Assembly: GCA_050248955.1 (NCBI GenBank)
Contig: JBFWRK010000002.1
Coordinates: 337,969 to 401,968, forward strand
DNA from: JBFWRK01 sp050248955
GTDB taxonomy: Bacteria; Actinomycetota; Acidimicrobiia; Acidimicrobiales; Ilumatobacteraceae
DNA length: 64,000 nt
Reading direction: 5' to 3'
The notes beneath the pieces were generated by a model. The model saw only the letters and a list, made by a program, of their open reading frames with translations, was not told the DNA's origin and did not search any database. Position numbers and translations under genes: made by a program. Of this stretch, positions 63,501-64,000 are shown piece by piece. Position 1 is the first letter of the stretch. Each line of letters opens with the position of its first letter.

Positions 63501-64000
63501 GTCACGGCCAGCCGACGCGAGCCGTCACGGGCGCGCAGCCGGTCGTTCACGCGATCCCACACGATCCGCGGCCGCAGTTCGGAGAACTCCTCGCTCGGAT
63601 AGCGGCCGGCGAGCAGGTCGAGCACGTTGTGCAGCAGCTCGTCGGAGAGATCGGCGAACGCCGCGCTCCGGCGCACCATCGCCGCCACCTCCGTCACCGA
63701 CCGCTCGTCCATCGCCACGTGGGCGACGATCTGCTGGGCCAGGACGTCGAGCGGGTTGCGCAGGTACCGGGTCGATTCGATCAGGCCGTCGTGCATGCGC
63801 CGCACCACGATCGCCGCCTCGAGCAGGTCGCCCCGGTGCTTCGGGAAGAGGGTGCCCTTGCTCGGCTCGCCCACCGAGTGCCCGGCTCGGCCGATCCGTT
63901 GCAGCCCCCGGCTCACCGCGCCCGGCGACTCGACCTGGATCACGAGGTCGACCGCGCCCATGTCGATGCCGAGCTCGAGACTGGACGTGGCGACGATCGC
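60578..64000 (-). CDS. lhr: Lhr-type ATP-dependent DNA helicase (N-terminal part beyond the window)
   Basis: The open frame leaves the right edge; 1140 residues are visible of about 1500. The first visible residues read TSSLELGIDMGAVDLV, then QVESPGAVSRGLQRIGRAGH (helicase motif VI with QRIGRAGH). They are followed by the Lhr-specific winged-helix/beta-barrel core (YESRPGETFLLGASTWRIEDI; WHGDRPGRPLELG) and a long C-terminal domain ending in DGYRGLVLRL. Walker motifs lie outside. Actinobacterial Lhr proteins are 3'-5' translocases linked to DNA repair, often with nucleases. No repair partner is seen in the 3.5 kb downstream. Confidence 0.93.
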   Translation of the reverse strand, partial: AIVATSSLELGIDMGAVDLVIQVESPGAVSRGLQRIGRAGHSVGEPSKGTLFPKHRGDLLEAAIVVRRMHDGLIESTRYLRNPLDVLAQQIVAHVAMDERSVTEVAAMVRRSAAFADLSDELLHNVLDLLAGRYPSEEFSELRPRIVWDRVNDRLRARDGSRRLAVTSGGTIPDRGLFGVFLPDGTRVGELDEEMVYESRPGETFLLGASTWRIEDISFERVIVTPAPGEPGKMPFWHGDRPGRPLELGRALGGFIREVRDLPDDQADARLREHYGLDAFAAGNVLRYLAEQQEATGVVPDDRTIVVERFRDEIGDWRVCLLSPFGTPVHAPWAMAIERRLMDRYDLPVETMWGDDGIVIRLPESADELPLQELLIDPDDIDELVVATLPQTSLFSARFRECAGRALLLPRRRPDRRTPLWQQRQRAADLLAVAAKYPTFPILLETSRECLQDVFDVPALREVLGQLRSRQIRFVSVDTARASPFSQSLLFNWIAAYMYEGDAPLAERRAAALALDRDLLRDLLGAEELRELLDPGVLADLELELQCLTDGRRARSADELHDVLRRVGDLTLDEADLRCEGGSAADWLALLSRERRAIAVRIGGEERYVAAEDAARYRDALGCALPVGLPAAFTDPVPRPLEELVGRYARTHGPFVGDAPARRFDAPPERTLGALQALESSERLVRGEFRPEGVEREWCDNDVLRQLRRRSLAALRREVEPVEQDALARFLPAWHGIPPQRRGLEALVETITALQGAAIVGSALESEVLSARVLGYRSADLDELCTSGDLVWLGAGALGASDGRVRLYFRDQLALLAGAVDAGPRPEGTLHEALRTHLTERGASFWQQLRAAAPGAADAEVLAALWDLVWAAEITNDSFAPLRAVLGGAGRRKPSPARGGAKRLPGRPRPGRLTAIGPPAGAGRWSLVAPLLEPAPRPTEAAHAIALQLLERHGVLSREAVLAEGVAGGFTSVYGVLKVLEERGQVRRGYFVTGLGAAQFALPGAVDRLRSVREAPDELRTSDTAALVLAATDPAQPYGAALSWPVSPCRPARSAAALVVLGDGEPLVWLDRRGHHLVTFPRTAGDSRWADALASLVKDGRVRSLEVRKVDGAPIADGPLRTQLRAAGFVDGYRGLVLRL

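Overview
The window is GC-rich (clearly above 60 %), densely packed bacterial DNA with frequent GTG starts, 1-4 base ATGA/GTGA/TGATG gene overlaps and few long gaps. The gene set points to the Actinomycetota, most likely class Acidimicrobiia (an Ilumatobacter-like lineage). It includes a large NAD-dependent glutamate dehydrogenase, a deazaflavin-type nitroreductase, a luciferase-like flavin oxidoreductase, an Lhr helicase, a SARP-type regulator fused to a kinase and a STAND ATPase, and many substrate-binding lipoproteins. The taxon is an inference from gene content; no marker gene decides it.

Layout. 1-1.1 kb: end of a polyamine-type ABC transporter (two permeases). 1.1-2.9 kb: an ECF sigma factor with its membrane anti-sigma factor, then a flavin reductase. 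3.0-5.6 kb: fhs and folD, translationally coupled, for one-carbon folate metabolism, followed by an MFS exporter. 7.2-9.3 kb: a methyltransferase and a stand-alone NuoF-like protein. 9.4-14.2 kb: a 1598-residue single-pass membrane protein that joins a SARP-type DNA-binding domain, a Ser/Thr kinase, a STAND ATPase, one membrane segment and an extracellular ABC-type solute-binding domain. This is the most unusual object in the window. 14.2-16.2 kb: a PaaK-like adenylating enzyme coupled to a TetR regulator with a near-perfect palindromic operator.

16.3-21.9 kb looks like an old genomic island. It is bounded by 44/45-bp direct repeats, one of which covers the 3' end and terminator of tRNA-Glu. 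It carries a tyrosine-recombinase remnant, a HigBA toxin-antitoxin pair, a MarR/MarR-like divergent pair with palindromic operators, a multi-domain VOC protein and a membrane protein. Next comes a glutamate-centred block: tRNA-Glu(CTC), tRNA-Gln(CTG), gltX and the 1589-residue NAD-glutamate dehydrogenase, with a nitroreductase and a DUF218 protein between.

30-43.8 kb is a catabolic locus for reductive pyrimidine or hydantoin breakdown. A long leftward gene set encodes a nitrilase-type beta-ureidopropionase, dihydropyrimidinase, malonate/methylmalonate-semialdehyde dehydrogenase, a luciferase-like oxidoreductase, a four-gene nitrate/taurine/pyrimidine-type ABC importer, a metal-dependent carbamoyl-amino-acid hydrolase and an EamA exporter. 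It is flanked by a rightward class III aminotransferase and a divergent MocR regulator. Together they would import the ring compound, open it, remove the carbamoyl group, transaminate beta-alanine and convert the semialdehyde to an acyl-CoA. The first reductive step is not visible.

43.9-52.2 kb holds an orphan binding lipoprotein, a CBS protein, a NUDIX hydrolase, a TetR regulator and a complete livGFHMK branched-chain amino-acid-type importer. 52.4-64 kb is mostly housekeeping and envelope: DUF305 protein, a duplicated zinc metallopeptidase, Ppx/GppA phosphatase, alpha/beta hydrolase, L,D-transpeptidase, GT2 glycosyltransferase, thioredoxin, small membrane proteins and the C-terminal three quarters of an Lhr helicase running off the end. 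No CRISPR array, rRNA or insertion sequence was seen.
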